Assembly (NCBI GenBank): GCA_947503335.1
Contig: CANNCY010000001.1
Span: forward strand, 248,001-312,000
DNA length: 64,000 bases
Direction of reading: 5' to 3'
DNA from: an uncultured Pseudomonadales bacterium
GTDB taxonomy: Bacteria; Pseudomonadota; Gammaproteobacteria; Pseudomonadales; CANNCY01
The position numbers and the translations under genes are program-made. The notes below the pieces were generated by a model. That model was not told the origin of the DNA and searched no databases. It saw nothing but the letters and a program-made list of their open reading frames with translations. Shown in pieces: positions 18,541 through 27,533 of the stretch. The first letter of the stretch is position 1; each line of letters starts with the position of its first letter.

Positions 18541-19737
18541 ATGATCGTTAAGCCAAAGATTCGCGGGTTTATCTGTACCAATGCTCATCCACAGGGCTGT
18601 GCTGCGCATGTACAACAGCAGATTGATTATGTTAAGTCGCAAGGCAGTATCGATGGTGCGCCTAAAAAGGTGTTGGTGATTGGTGCGTCTACAGGTTACG
18701 GGCTAGCATCTCGTATTACAGCAGCCTTTGGCGGCGATGCTGCGACCTTGGGTGTGTTCTTCGAGAAGCCTGCAACAGAGAAGCGTACCGGTAGCGCAGG
18801 TTGGTATAATAGTGCGGCCTTTCATAAGGCGGCCGACGAAGCAGGTCTATATGCTGCTTCAATCAACGGTGACGCATTTTCTAGCGAAATTAAAGAGCAA
18901 GCGATCGACGTAATCAAACGTGATCTAGGCCAGGTTGATCTAGTGGTTTATTCATTAGCGGCACCGCGTCGTACCGACCCAGTAACGGGCGAGGTATATA
19001 GCTCAACGCTAAAGCCAGTTGGCCAGTCGTATACCGCAAAAACCTTTAATACCGATAAGCTTCAGGTCGAAGAAGTAACCCTAGACCCTGCAACCGAAGA
19101 AGAGATTGCGGGTACCGTAAAGGTTATGGGTGGTGAAGATTGGGAGCTTTGGATGAATGCTCTGTCAGATGCAGGCGTCTTGGCTGATAACTGCAAAACC
19201 GTTGCCTACACCTACATCGGTAAAGACCTAACCAAGCCAATTTACTGGGATGCATCAATCGGTAAGGCGAAAGAAGATCTTGATCGTGCCGCTAGTGCTA
19301 TCAGAGAAAAGCTCGCCAATGTTAATGGTGACGCACGTGTAGGTGTGTTGAAGGCACTGGTTACTCAGTCAAGCTCGGCGATTCCAATTATGCCGCTGTA
19401 TATTTCGTTGCTATACAAAGTAATGAAAGAGCAGGGTACACACGAAGGTTGTATCGAACAGATCTATGGTCTGTTTAACACAGGTATGTACGGCGACCAC
19501 AGTGCCGAGATTGATGACCAGCAGCGCTATCGTTTAGACGTGAAAGAACTACGTGACGAAGTGCAGAACAGAGTGAAAGAAGTTTGGCCAACGATCACCA
19601 CTGAAAACTACGATGATAAGATGGATTATCGTGGTTATCACGCCGAGTTCTTGCGTATGTTTGGTTTTGGCTTAGATAGTATCGATTACGATCAAGAGGT
19701 TGATCCGATCGTAGCTATGCAGGTTGAAGAAGCGTAA
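18541..19737 (+). CDS. fabV: Trans-2-enoyl-ACP/CoA reductase FabV
   Basis: A 398-residue NADH-dependent enoyl reductase that completes each cycle of fatty-acid elongation; FabV is the triclosan-insensitive type. The Rossmann motif VIGASTGYG is at 46-54, and the family catalytic Y-x8-K motif is [10 protein letters not shown] (Tyr235 and Lys244, the same numbers as in well-studied FabV). The N-terminal [17 protein letters not shown] is diagnostic. It is a single-gene unit with its own promoter region bearing a dyad. No fabI is in the window. Confidence 0.97.
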   Translation: MIVKPKIRGFICTNAHPQGCAAHVQQQIDYVKSQGSIDGAPKKVLVIGASTGYGLASRITAAFGGDAATLGVFFEKPATEKRTGSAGWYNSAAFHKAADEAGLYAASINGDAFSSEIKEQAIDVIKRDLGQVDLVVYSLAAPRRTDPVTGEVYSSTLKPVGQSYTAKTFNTDKLQVEEVTLDPATEEEIAGTVKVMGGEDWELWMNALSDAGVLADNCKTVAYTYIGKDLTKPIYWDASIGKAKEDLDRAASAIREKLANVNGDARVGVLKALVTQSSSAIPIMPLYISLLYKVMKEQGTHEGCIEQIYGLFNTGMYGDHSAEIDDQQRYRLDVKELRDEVQNRVKEVWPTITTENYDDKMDYRGYHAEFLRMFGFGLDSIDYDQEVDPIVAMQVEEA

Positions 19738-19760
19738 GCGATCTTTCTAAGGTACTATAG

Positions 19761-19789
19761 CCCTCTCTAATTAAAAGAATCAGAGAGGG
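19761..19789 (+). promoter_or_regulatory. Hairpin enclosing the RBS of the MBL gene
   Basis: CCCTCTCT (19761-19768) pairs with AGAGAGGG (19782-19789), with a 13-nt loop. The 3' arm is also the only Shine-Dalgarno-like sequence for the TTG start at 19794. There is no T run, so it is less likely a terminator for fabV. Confidence 0.5.
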
Positions 19790-19793
19790 CAAC

Positions 19794-20645
19794 TTGCCTA
19801 CTACTGCAACAAAACCAGCTACTGCTACCAAAAACTATGGCGACGGTCTTTCTAGATTATGCGCGCCAAACCCTGGGTTAATGACGGGCGACGGCACCAA
19901 TACTTGGTTTATCGAAACCGATCAGGGTACCGTTGTTATTGACCCCGGCCCTGCCATAGATTCGCACATTGACGCCATTCAATCGCTGCATCCCAAGATT
20001 GCTTTGATCTTAGCGACCCATACTCATAATGACCATTCTCCCGCCGCCTGGCCATTAGCTGAAAAAACGGGTGCACAGGTATGGGGTATGTCTATTGCTG
20101 ATGATGGGCATCAAGATATCAAAACTCGCTTCGATAAAGAGTTAGAAGACGGCGAGCTGATTACCGTTGGCGATAGGTCTATTAGGGTGGTTCATACGCC
20201 TGGTCATGTGGGTAATCATCTTTGTTTTTTGGATGAGCGCACAGGGGCGATGATGGTCGGTGATCATCTTATGAATGGCTCGACCGTTGTGATCATACCT
20301 CCGTCGGGCGATATGCTCGCTTATATTGAATCGCTGCAAAAGATACTCGCCCTAAAACCTAAGTGGTTAGGTCCTGGGCATGGCGAGCGTATCGAGCAAG
20401 CTGAAGCAGTGGTAGAACACACCATTAAGCACCGTCTAACACGCGAAGAAAAGGTTTTTTCAGCGTTGAGCGATATGGGGCGATCTACCCTAGATCAGCT
20501 TGTCGTTGCGGCTTACGATGATGTTGACCCCAGTATCCACGCATGGGCAAAGCTGTCGTTGCACGCCCATTTGTTAAAACTTTCAGCCGAAGGGCGAGTG
20601 ATTAAGCAGGTAAGTAGCGAGGGTGAACAGTGGCAAGTACGCTAG
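19794..20645 (+). CDS. MBL-fold metallo-hydrolase (LACTB2-like)
   Basis: A 283-residue metallo-beta-lactamase-fold protein. The metal-binding motif HxHxDH is complete (His76, His78, Asp80, His81), followed by HTPGHVGNHLCF and GDHLM, and a C-terminal winged-helix-like region (about 215-283), as in LACTB2 and related hydrolases or ribonucleases. TTG 19794 is the only reasonable start, because an in-frame stop lies at 19758 and no ATG or GTG follows in good position; GAGAGGG precedes it. It overlaps the YhhN gene by 16 nt. Confidence 0.88.
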   Translation: MPTTATKPATATKNYGDGLSRLCAPNPGLMTGDGTNTWFIETDQGTVVIDPGPAIDSHIDAIQSLHPKIALILATHTHNDHSPAAWPLAEKTGAQVWGMSIADDGHQDIKTRFDKELEDGELITVGDRSIRVVHTPGHVGNHLCFLDERTGAMMVGDHLMNGSTVVIIPPSGDMLAYIESLQKILALKPKWLGPGHGERIEQAEAVVEHTIKHRLTREEKVFSALSDMGRSTLDQLVVAAYDDVDPSIHAWAKLSLHAHLLKLSAEGRVIKQVSSEGEQWQVR

Positions 20646-21271
20646 CATTGTTGGCGCTGGCGTCGGGCGCGGCGCATATCTATTGCGAGTTCAAGCCACC
20701 GTTGCGGGGTCGCTATCTATTTAAGCCACTAACCCTTGGGTTGTTGATGTTACTTGTTTGGCAAGCGCAGGGGCTGGGCTTATTGTTTTACGGTCTGTTG
20801 TTTTGTTGGTTGGGCGATGTGGCGTTAATGATGCCTAGCCGATCAGACCGTTGGTTTTTAGCAGGGCTTGTGGCGTTCTTAATCGGTCATCTGATGTATC
20901 TGGCGCTGATGTGGGGTGGAATAGGTTTTGCGCCGTTATTTGCATGGAGTTTGTTGGTCGGCGTAGCGGCTGTTGCCTGCTGGCAAATAGTCTTGCCTGC
21001 TAAAAAACTGGCGCCGGCGGTAGTCGCCTATATCACAGCCATTTTGCTCATGGTGGCAGCTGCGTGGGGCGAGGTTGTATCGGGCGCTTTACCAGTAATT
21101 GTATTATATGGGGCGGCGCTGTTTGCGCTGTCTGATTTTTTGTTGGGATATAACCGTTTTAATCGGCCGCTCCCCTTATCTCAAATTTGGGTGTTAGGCA
21201 CCTACTACATTGCACAGGTCTTAATTGTTTCAGGCCATCTTTCTACAGGAGTCATCAATGCAGCGAGTTAA
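20630..21271 (+). CDS. YhhN-family membrane protein (lysoplasmalogenase-like)
   Basis: A 213-residue inner-membrane protein with about seven to eight hydrophobic segments. It has YhhN-family features: FKPLTLGLLM near the N-terminus, GLLFCWLGDVALM (about 60-72), FLIGHLMYL (about 84-92) and SDFLLGYNRF (about 180-189). Mammalian TMEM86 members hydrolyse lysoplasmalogens; the bacterial role is less clear. GTG start at 20630 with GAGGGTGA upstream; it overlaps the genes on both sides, so the three form an operon. Confidence 0.85.
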   Translation: MASTLALLALASGAAHIYCEFKPPLRGRYLFKPLTLGLLMLLVWQAQGLGLLFYGLLFCWLGDVALMMPSRSDRWFLAGLVAFLIGHLMYLALMWGGIGFAPLFAWSLLVGVAAVACWQIVLPAKKLAPAVVAYITAILLMVAAAWGEVVSGALPVIVLYGAALFALSDFLLGYNRFNRPLPLSQIWVLGTYYIAQVLIVSGHLSTGVINAAS

Positions 21272-22301
21272 ACTAGGCCACACAGATATAGAAGTCTCCC
21301 GTGTTTGTTTGGGTACCATGACCTTTGGCGAGCAAAATACTCAAGCCGAGGGTTTCGAGCAAATGGATCATGCGTTAGCGAGTGGTGTTAACTTTTTTGA
21401 TACCGCAGAGCTGTATAGTATTCCACCAAAACCCGATACCCAAGGCTCAACCGAGACAGTTATCGGTAATTGGTTTAAAGAGCGCGGCAATCGTGACCAA
21501 GTTGTTTTGGCGACAAAGGTAGTAGGGCGATCGCCGATGAATTGGTTTAGAGGTGAGGCGTCGCGCCTTCATTCAAGACATATTAATGAGGCGGTCGAAG
21601 GTAGTTTGAGACGTTTGCAAACCGACTATATCGATCTGTATCAGTTGCATTGGCCAGATCGCAAAATGAATGGCTTCGGTGCTGGGCGAGTTGCAAGCTA
21701 TGACCATATCGAAGATACGCCGGTGCCCATTGATGAAACGCTTCGCGCCCTCGAAGACCTTATTTCATCGGGTAAGGTTAGAGCGATTGGTTTGTCTAAC
21801 GAAACCCCTTGGGGCTTGTCTGAATTTTTGAAGATATCTGAGTTGGCTAATTTGCCACGTGTTGTGTCGGTGCAAAATGCTTACAACTTGCTTAACCGCA
21901 ATTATGAGCAAGGTTTATCAGAGTTTTACTATCGAAATGGCGTCGGTTGCTTGGCTTATTCGCCACTGGGTCAGGGATACTTGACGGGCAAGTATCGAGA
22001 CGGTGCTTTGCCAGAAGGGTCTCGTAAGGCCTTGTTTGATCGACTTGGTCGTTATGAGAGTGAGCAGTCGCTAGCCGCAATGGAACGGTATTTTGCTATT
22101 GCAGAAAAGGCAGGTATAAAGCCGTCTGTATTGGCCCAGGCTTGGGTGATGTCACAGCCCTTTGTGACAAGTAATATCATCGGTGCAACGTCGATGCAGC
22201 AATTGCGCGAGGCGTTAGAAGGTTGCGAATACCAATTGAGCGACGAGCTAATTGCCGAGATTGAACAGGTTCATGAGCAGTGCCCTAATCCTGCACCTTA
22301 G
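21258..22301 (+). CDS. tas: Aldo/keto reductase, Tas-like
   Basis: A 347-residue NADPH-dependent aldo/keto reductase with a TIM-barrel fold. It matches E. coli Tas along its whole length: GTMTFGEQN (about 18-26), FDTAELY with the catalytic Asp and Tyr (about 46-52), Lys in LATKVV, and LYQLHWPDR (about 126-134, catalytic His). ATG 21258 is chosen for its CAGGAG site and overlap of 14 nt with the YhhN stop. Physiological substrate is unknown. Confidence 0.92.
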   Translation: MQRVKLGHTDIEVSRVCLGTMTFGEQNTQAEGFEQMDHALASGVNFFDTAELYSIPPKPDTQGSTETVIGNWFKERGNRDQVVLATKVVGRSPMNWFRGEASRLHSRHINEAVEGSLRRLQTDYIDLYQLHWPDRKMNGFGAGRVASYDHIEDTPVPIDETLRALEDLISSGKVRAIGLSNETPWGLSEFLKISELANLPRVVSVQNAYNLLNRNYEQGLSEFYYRNGVGCLAYSPLGQGYLTGKYRDGALPEGSRKALFDRLGRYESEQSLAAMERYFAIAEKAGIKPSVLAQAWVMSQPFVTSNIIGATSMQQLREALEGCEYQLSDELIAEIEQVHEQCPNPAP

Positions 22302-22324
22302 TGATGAGTGCGGTTATAGAGACA

Positions 22325-22345
22325 GCCTTAGAAAAAGTCTAAGGC
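22325..22345. terminator. Hairpin between convergent tas and peroxiredoxin-like genes
   Basis: GCCTTAGA (22325-22332) pairs perfectly with TCTAAGGC (22338-22345), with a 5-nt loop. It sits at the junction of two convergent genes and includes the stop codon of the minus-strand gene. No long T run, so termination is only likely. Confidence 0.4.
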
Positions 22346-22768
22346 CGAATGCATCATCTTAACTTCGTCTAATATTTCGCGGGCGCTTTCGATAGAAGGT
22401 TCGCCCGAGTATCGCGCACGAAGAATGCCGGTGTCGTCTATTAGTGCGGCATAGCCGTCGCCCTCACTGCCGGCAATAAGGTCTAGCAGGGCTGCGTCAC
22501 TTATTAGATAAAATGGCAGTTCGAGCATGCTTTTGAAGGCTTCAAGGTTGGTGAGATCGCTGTCGGAGACACCAAAAACAACACAGTCTTGTACTTTGAA
22601 ACGATGGTATAGGCTAGAGAATTCGGCCAAAACATGGCCGATATTGGCATGATCGACACGCACTAGCGCGACGTACCAACCGTCAAGTTTGGTTAGGTGT
22701 ACATCTTTGAGCCCGGTCGCCTGTACCTCAAATGGCGCCACCGGTGAGTGAATAGTCGTATTCTTCAT
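22328..22768 (-). CDS. Peroxiredoxin-like protein lacking the catalytic cysteine
   Basis: A 146-residue protein whose layout resembles a thioredoxin-fold peroxiredoxin of the Bcp type: WYVALVRVDHANIGHVLAEFSSLYHRF where Bcp has a Cys after the beta strand, VVFGVSDSDLTNLEAFKSML, LPFYLISD, and a C-terminal DDTGILRARYSG. The peroxidatic Cys position (in DHANIGH) has no cysteine; the only Cys is in QDCVVFGV. In Pseudomonas, bcp lies near dapA, which supports this as a degenerate Bcp relative. It is divergent from dapA. Peroxidase activity is unlikely. Confidence 0.6.
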   Translation of the reverse strand: MKNTTIHSPVAPFEVQATGLKDVHLTKLDGWYVALVRVDHANIGHVLAEFSSLYHRFKVQDCVVFGVSDSDLTNLEAFKSMLELPFYLISDAALLDLIAGSEGDGYAALIDDTGILRARYSGEPSIESAREILDEVKMMHSALDFF

Positions 22769-22842
22769 CGTCTGGCAGCTTTACCCTTGAAAGCCGATAT
22801 CATACGTGTTTAAGGCTAAACTTGAAAGCACCATCGCTTGTA

Positions 22843-22861
22843 ACTGCCATGGTGTGGCAGT
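22843..22861. promoter_or_regulatory. Dyad upstream of dapA
   Basis: ACTGCCA (22843-22849) and TGGCAGT (22855-22861) form a perfect 7-bp dyad with a 5-nt spacer, 43 nt before dapA in its divergent promoter region. Possible operator or leader hairpin. Confidence 0.35.
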
Positions 22862-22904
22862 AACATAAGCCGATTGATAGCTAATTCGAAAAGACAGAGA
22901 CGCA

Positions 22905-23783
22905 ATGATAAGAGGTAGTATTGTTGCCTTGGTGACGCCGATGACGGCGGCACAAGAGGTAGATTGGAACGCTTACGAAGCGCTGCTTGAGTGGCACATT
23001 AAAAACGGTACTCACGCTATCGTTGCAGTGGGCACCAGTGGCGAATCTGCCACGCTAAATGTTGAAGAGCACGTCGATGTTATTCGTTTTACCGTAGATA
23101 AAGTTGCTAAAAGGGTACCGGTGATTGCTGGTACGGGCGCCAATTCTACTGCCGAAGCCATCCACTTGACCAAGGCCGCTAAAGACGTGGGCGCAGACGC
23201 TTGCCTATTGGTGACGCCTTATTACAACAAACCAACGCAAGAAGGGATGTACCTACACTACAAAGCGATCAATGATGCGGTAGATATTGATCAAATTTTG
23301 TACAATGTGCCTGGGCGTACCGCTGTTGATTTACTACCAGAAACCGTTGTTCGATTGGCGGAACTTTCAAACGTTGTAGCGATCAAAGAAGCCACCGGCG
23401 ATGTGGCGCGGGCTAAATGGTTGGTGCAGCAGTGTGGCGACAAGATAGATATTCTGTCAGGTGATGACGAAACAGCGCTTGAGCTAATTCGCGTAGGCGG
23501 CAAGGGTGATATCTCTGTTACCGCTAACGTCGCACCCAAATTGATGTCTCAGATGTGCGACGCCGCTCTTGCAGGTGATTTTGAACTGGCGCAAACAATT
23601 AATGAACAACTGATGCCGCTTCATCAGGGGTTGTTTGTAGAATCAAATCCAATTCCTGTGAAATTCGCCCTGTACAAGATGGGGTTGATCGGTGAGACCC
23701 TTCGTTTACCGTTAACCGTGTTAAGCGAAGAGCATCAGCCAGAATTGATTAGCAAACTTGCGGCACTTGATTTGTTGCCTTAA
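22905..23783 (+). CDS. dapA: 4-hydroxy-tetrahydrodipicolinate synthase
   Basis: A 292-residue TIM-barrel aldolase that condenses pyruvate with aspartate semialdehyde, the first committed step to diaminopimelate and lysine. The Schiff-base Lys161 (VAIKEATG), Tyr133 (ILYNVPGR), Arg138 and the GTSGE motif with Thr44 are all at the E. coli positions. It leads dapA-bamC-MBL-rsmJ on the plus strand. dapE, dapD and dapC follow on the opposite strand within 8 kb. Confidence 0.98.
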   Translation: MIRGSIVALVTPMTAAQEVDWNAYEALLEWHIKNGTHAIVAVGTSGESATLNVEEHVDVIRFTVDKVAKRVPVIAGTGANSTAEAIHLTKAAKDVGADACLLVTPYYNKPTQEGMYLHYKAINDAVDIDQILYNVPGRTAVDLLPETVVRLAELSNVVAIKEATGDVARAKWLVQQCGDKIDILSGDDETALELIRVGGKGDISVTANVAPKLMSQMCDAALAGDFELAQTINEQLMPLHQGLFVESNPIPVKFALYKMGLIGETLRLPLTVLSEEHQPELISKLAALDLLP

Positions 23784-23821
23784 GTAAAAGAAATATAACG
23801 ATATTTACGAGATTTAGCTCT

Positions 23822-24883
23822 ATGAAAGCAGTAAAGCCCCTATGTTTAGCCGTAGCTCTTGCCATGACGGGCTGTAGCTATATCGGCTTAGACGATACCT
23901 TTAGGGATCGCAGCGGCGATTATCAAAATGCGCAAGAGATTGATGTGATCGCGCTACCTGAAGGCGCTAATCCTGAGGTGTTGAACGAGCTGTATGTTGT
24001 GCCTAAGGTGGCCGCAACCGAGAATGGGTTGATTGATGATGAGGGCGAGTATGTCGTACCTCGCCCAGCCGACGTTAGCGCCAATGTGCATGAAGAGCTT
24101 GTAAAAATTCAGCGCTTAGGCAATGACCGATGGGTGATGATTAACTCTGGGCCTTCAGAGGTATGGCCACGCGTGCGTGGTTGGTTAGCGTCAAACAATA
24201 TCTATGTTGTCTACGCTGATGCAAGTCAGGGTCTAATTGAGACCGCATGGTTGCGTTTTAAAGACGACAACGAGAACAAAGACAAGTATCAGATTCGCAT
24301 TGAGCAGGGTGTACAGCTTAATTCAACTGAGATTCATGTTAAGCATCTTCGTGTTGCCGCAGACGCGCCAGCCGATGGTGAAGTTAACTGGCCTGATCAG
24401 TCAATTGATAAAGAGCGAGAAGCTTGGCTGACCGATGCATTGGCAAATAGTATTGCATCGGGCGAGGTCGGTACTACTGCTTCTATGGTTGCGCAAGCTA
24501 TCGGTGGCGATGCCAAAGTTGAATTAATGTTCCGCGATGTGTCAGAGCCATACATGGTTATTGATCTACTATACCGTCGCGCTTGGGCAACCGTCGCAAC
24601 TGCACTAACTAAGGGTGGTTTTCAGACTCTAGATAGCGACCGCGATCGCGGTGTTTTGAATGTTACCTATTTGGCCTCGCGCAAGCAGTCAGAAGACGAA
24701 GAGCGTGGCTTCTTTGGTTCTTTGTTTGGTTCAAGTGACGCTGAAGAAGAGCCCCAGTTCTTTCAGGTACAGGTGCGTCAAGCAGGTGACGCTGCCGAGG
24801 TTCGTTTCTTAAGTGAATCTGGTACGCAATTACCCAAGCTACGCGCAGAAGAGATGTTGCGAGAGTTACGTAACACCCTTTAA
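23822..24883 (+). CDS. bamC: Outer membrane assembly lipoprotein BamC
   Basis: A 353-residue lipoprotein subunit of the BAM complex that inserts beta-barrel proteins into the outer membrane. The lipobox is MTGC (acylated Cys at 18) after a short signal peptide; an unstructured N-terminal stretch (about 20-75) that in E. coli binds BamD is followed by two helix-grip domains (about 90-220 and 235-350). It sits directly after dapA, the standard position (formerly nlpB). Confidence 0.92.
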   Translation: MKAVKPLCLAVALAMTGCSYIGLDDTFRDRSGDYQNAQEIDVIALPEGANPEVLNELYVVPKVAATENGLIDDEGEYVVPRPADVSANVHEELVKIQRLGNDRWVMINSGPSEVWPRVRGWLASNNIYVVYADASQGLIETAWLRFKDDNENKDKYQIRIEQGVQLNSTEIHVKHLRVAADAPADGEVNWPDQSIDKEREAWLTDALANSIASGEVGTTASMVAQAIGGDAKVELMFRDVSEPYMVIDLLYRRAWATVATALTKGGFQTLDSDRDRGVLNVTYLASRKQSEDEERGFFGSLFGSSDAEEEPQFFQVQVRQAGDAAEVRFLSESGTQLPKLRAEEMLRELRNTL

Positions 24884-25656
24884 TGTCATCGTTTAAATTC
24901 TTATCTCTAGGTAGTGGCAGCAAGGGCAATGGTACTTTGCTGTCACTAGACGACCATCTACTGCTTATTGATTGTGGCTTTTCTGCCCGTGAAGCAGTTC
25001 AACGGCTGGCGGATGTTGGCGCTGACCCCAAAAAATTAGTAGGTATTCTTGTTACTCACGAGCACGGTGATCATATTGGCGGCGTTGGTGCGATGGCCCG
25101 TAAGTTTAAGATACCGGTTTTGGCCTCTCGAGGTACTTTGGGTTCTAGTAAGTTGGGCAAGATTGGCGATGAGCAGAAGGTTGAGTTAACCGAGGCTCAT
25201 TGGCAGTACGTTGGGCCGTTTAAGGTTATGCCAGTTGCGGTTAATCATGATGCTAAGCAGCCATTTCAATATCTTGTTCAAGGTAATCAATCGCGTTTTG
25301 GCATTCTAACTGACTTGGGTTCGTGGAGTTATGCCCTAGTCGACTACTTTAGTAATCTTGATGCGCTATTGATTGAAGCTAATCACGATTTAGAGATGCT
25401 ACATCGAGGCAATTATCCACCGTCACTTAAGCGGCGTGTAAGCGGGCCCTACGGGCACCTAAGTAATGAGCAAACGGCAAACTTACTAGAAGAAATAGCT
25501 CCTAAAGGGCTATCTCAGGTCGTAATTGGTCATTTAAGTGAAAATAACAACTGTCCAAATCTTGTCGAAAAAACCCTTGGCACCTATCTTGAAAAGGTTG
25601 ATCGTTACGCGTTACTTGAACAGTCGACGCCTTCTTCTTGGTTTGAGATCGCCTAA
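24883..25656 (+). CDS. MBL-fold metallo-hydrolase (YycJ/WalJ-like)
   Basis: A 257-residue metallo-beta-lactamase-fold protein of the YycJ/PhnP-like group. Motifs: SLGSGSKGNGTLL at the N-terminus (about 7-19), the metal site THEHGDHIGG (His-x-His-x-Asp-His, about 59-64), LTDLGS, and EANHD. This family includes nucleases and phosphodiesterases; YycJ is implicated in DNA repair. Start and stop overlap its neighbours as TAATG, so it is cotranslated with bamC and rsmJ. The same gene follows bamC in Pseudomonas. Confidence 0.9.
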   Translation: MSSFKFLSLGSGSKGNGTLLSLDDHLLLIDCGFSAREAVQRLADVGADPKKLVGILVTHEHGDHIGGVGAMARKFKIPVLASRGTLGSSKLGKIGDEQKVELTEAHWQYVGPFKVMPVAVNHDAKQPFQYLVQGNQSRFGILTDLGSWSYALVDYFSNLDALLIEANHDLEMLHRGNYPPSLKRRVSGPYGHLSNEQTANLLEEIAPKGLSQVVIGHLSENNNCPNLVEKTLGTYLEKVDRYALLEQSTPSSWFEIA

Positions 25657-26405
25657 TGAAAGTCATCAGTGACCAGTCACTGCCCGAACATATTGCTTTT
25701 TTATCGCCTCAGCTTGTCGATGATGTGCCTGAGGGAGAGGCATTTTGGTTGTCGTATTGCGAGGGGCGGCTTGCTCTGTGTCAGCCTAAGAAAATTGGCC
25801 CGATTGTGGTCGACTTTGTAGGTGGTAAATCGCGACATCGTCGATTGCAGGGGGGCGGCAAGGGGCAGGCTGTTTCTAAGGCTTGTGGGCTCGTGCAGCG
25901 GCGTGATCTTGATATCTTAGACGCCACCGCCGGTATGGGCGGTGATGGCTTTGTACTGGCCTCTCTGGGTGCGAAACTAACATCACTTGAAAGAAATCCG
26001 GTAGTCTATAGCTTGTTAGCAGACGGTTTTTATCGTTTGAATCAAGCGACAGATAGTTCACTAAAGGCTATCGCAGATCGATGGCAGTTGTTAAATCAAT
26101 CAGCAAGTGACTACTTGGCCGGCTCTCCAAAACATGATGTTGTATATCTAGACCCGATGTTTCCTGCACGAAAGAAAGAAAAGGCAGCTGTTGCTAAGGA
26201 GATGGTGGCATTTCATAGTTTGGTGGGTGCCGATGAAGATGCCGATGCGCTGTTAGCACCAGCGCTTGAATGTGCACGTTTTAGAGTAGTGGTTAAGAGG
26301 CCGAAGATTGCGCCTTTATTGGCCGGAAAGCAGCCCGACTTGCAACTGGTCGGCAAGTCGAGCCGTTTCGATGTTTACACTAAGGCTAAGATTGTTGCCG
26401 ACTAA
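25656..26405 (+). CDS. rsmJ: 16S rRNA (guanine1516-N2)-methyltransferase
   Basis: A 249-residue SAM-dependent methyltransferase that modifies G1516 of 16S rRNA. The family features are visible: VDFVGGKSRHRRLQGGGKGQ (about 48-67), the SAM motif LDATAGMGGDGFVLA (about 89-103), and the catalytic YLDPMFPARKK (DPMFP, about 165-175). It is joined to the upstream MBL gene by TAATG and its last 20 nt overlap convergent dapE. Confidence 0.95.
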   Translation: MKVISDQSLPEHIAFLSPQLVDDVPEGEAFWLSYCEGRLALCQPKKIGPIVVDFVGGKSRHRRLQGGGKGQAVSKACGLVQRRDLDILDATAGMGGDGFVLASLGAKLTSLERNPVVYSLLADGFYRLNQATDSSLKAIADRWQLLNQSASDYLAGSPKHDVVYLDPMFPARKKEKAAVAKEMVAFHSLVGADEDADALLAPALECARFRVVVKRPKIAPLLAGKQPDLQLVGKSSRFDVYTKAKIVAD

Positions 26406-27522
26406 TCTCGTCTAATGCAAAGCGGTAAATATCGCTTAGGTCATCTAGGTCAGAGGCCTTTACGCATTCGTTAATTTGGTGGATCGTCGCGTTAATTGGG
26501 CCCAACTCTATCACCTGTGTACCGTATGGAGCAATGAAGCGCCCATCACTGGTTCCGCCGCTGGTACTTAGTTCGCCTGTATAGCCTGTTACTTTTTCGA
26601 TCGCAGTTTGCACCGCTGACACTAAATCGCCAACTGGGGTGATAAACGGATTACCGCTAAGGTTCCATTCAAACTGTGCTTCTATCTCTAATTCAGCAAA
26701 TAGTCTTTCTACTTTTTGGCGCAACTCTTGTTCGGTGACTTGCGGGCTAAAGCGAAAATTGCACGTAATGGTTGTATCGCCTGGTATCACGTTTGTAGCA
26801 CCTGTGCCACTTTGGATGTTAGATACTTGAAAGCTAGTAGGCGGAAAGTACTCGTTGCCTTGATCCCATTCAATTGCCGTCAGCTTGGCCAGTGCCTTTG
26901 CTGTTTTGTGGATAGGATTATCTGCAAGATGGGGGTACGCGATGTGCCCCTGTTTGCCGATTACCTTAACGATGCAGCCAAGTGAGCCGCGACGGCCATT
27001 CTTTATGATATCGCCGAGCTTATTGGTGCTTGAAGGCTCGCCCACAATACAGTATTTAGGTACTTGATTGTTTTCTGATAGCCATTGCATAACCTTCACT
27101 GTGCCGTTGATGGCAGGGCCTTCTTCGTCGCTGGTCAGCAGTAGGGCAATACGTATGCCAGGCGTAGGATTGTCGGCGAGAAACGATTGAATCGATGTAA
27201 CAAAGGCTGCCAGTGATCCTTTCATATCTGCGGCACCGCGACCATAAAGCATGCCATCTCTAATCTCTGGATTAAATGGGTCACTTGCCCATTCTGCTAA
27301 ATCACCGGTAGGTACAACATCTGTATGGCCTGCGAAGGCAATGATAGGGCCAGTATCACCCCAAATAGCCCATAGATTATCCACCTCGCCAAAGGGTAGG
27401 CGTGTGCACGTAAAGCCCAAGGGGCGAAGGTGTTCAGAGATTAGGTCAAGGCACCCCTCGTCTTGAGGGGTTACCGATGGGCGGCTAATTAAAGCCTTCG
27501 CAAGTTCTAGGGTTGCTGACAT
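26386..27522 (-). CDS. dapE: Succinyl-diaminopimelate desuccinylase
   Basis: A 378-residue di-zinc M20-family amidohydrolase that releases L,L-diaminopimelate from its N-succinyl form. Metal and catalytic motifs: FAGHTDVVPTGD (about 64-75), GRGAADMKGSLAAF (about 93-106) and TSDEEGPA (about 128-135, Glu-Glu), plus the substrate motif STSGGTSDGRFI near the C-terminus. Lies 11 nt after dapD, in the dapC-nth-yffB-dapD-dapE run. Confidence 0.97.
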   Translation of the reverse strand: MSATLELAKALISRPSVTPQDEGCLDLISEHLRPLGFTCTRLPFGEVDNLWAIWGDTGPIIAFAGHTDVVPTGDLAEWASDPFNPEIRDGMLYGRGAADMKGSLAAFVTSIQSFLADNPTPGIRIALLLTSDEEGPAINGTVKVMQWLSENNQVPKYCIVGEPSSTNKLGDIIKNGRRGSLGCIVKVIGKQGHIAYPHLADNPIHKTAKALAKLTAIEWDQGNEYFPPTSFQVSNIQSGTGATNVIPGDTTITCNFRFSPQVTEQELRQKVERLFAELEIEAQFEWNLSGNPFITPVGDLVSAVQTAIEKVTGYTGELSTSGGTSDGRFIAPYGTQVIELGPINATIHQINECVKASDLDDLSDIYRFALDEISRQQS

Positions 27523-27533
27523 CTAGCTTGGCC

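Noticed and set aside
25664-25680. Perfect-armed palindrome AGTGAC-CA-GTCACT resembling the fabV/accA dyad
   Set aside because: It lies inside the rsmJ coding sequence near its start, far from any promoter, and codes normal residues; chance is likelier.
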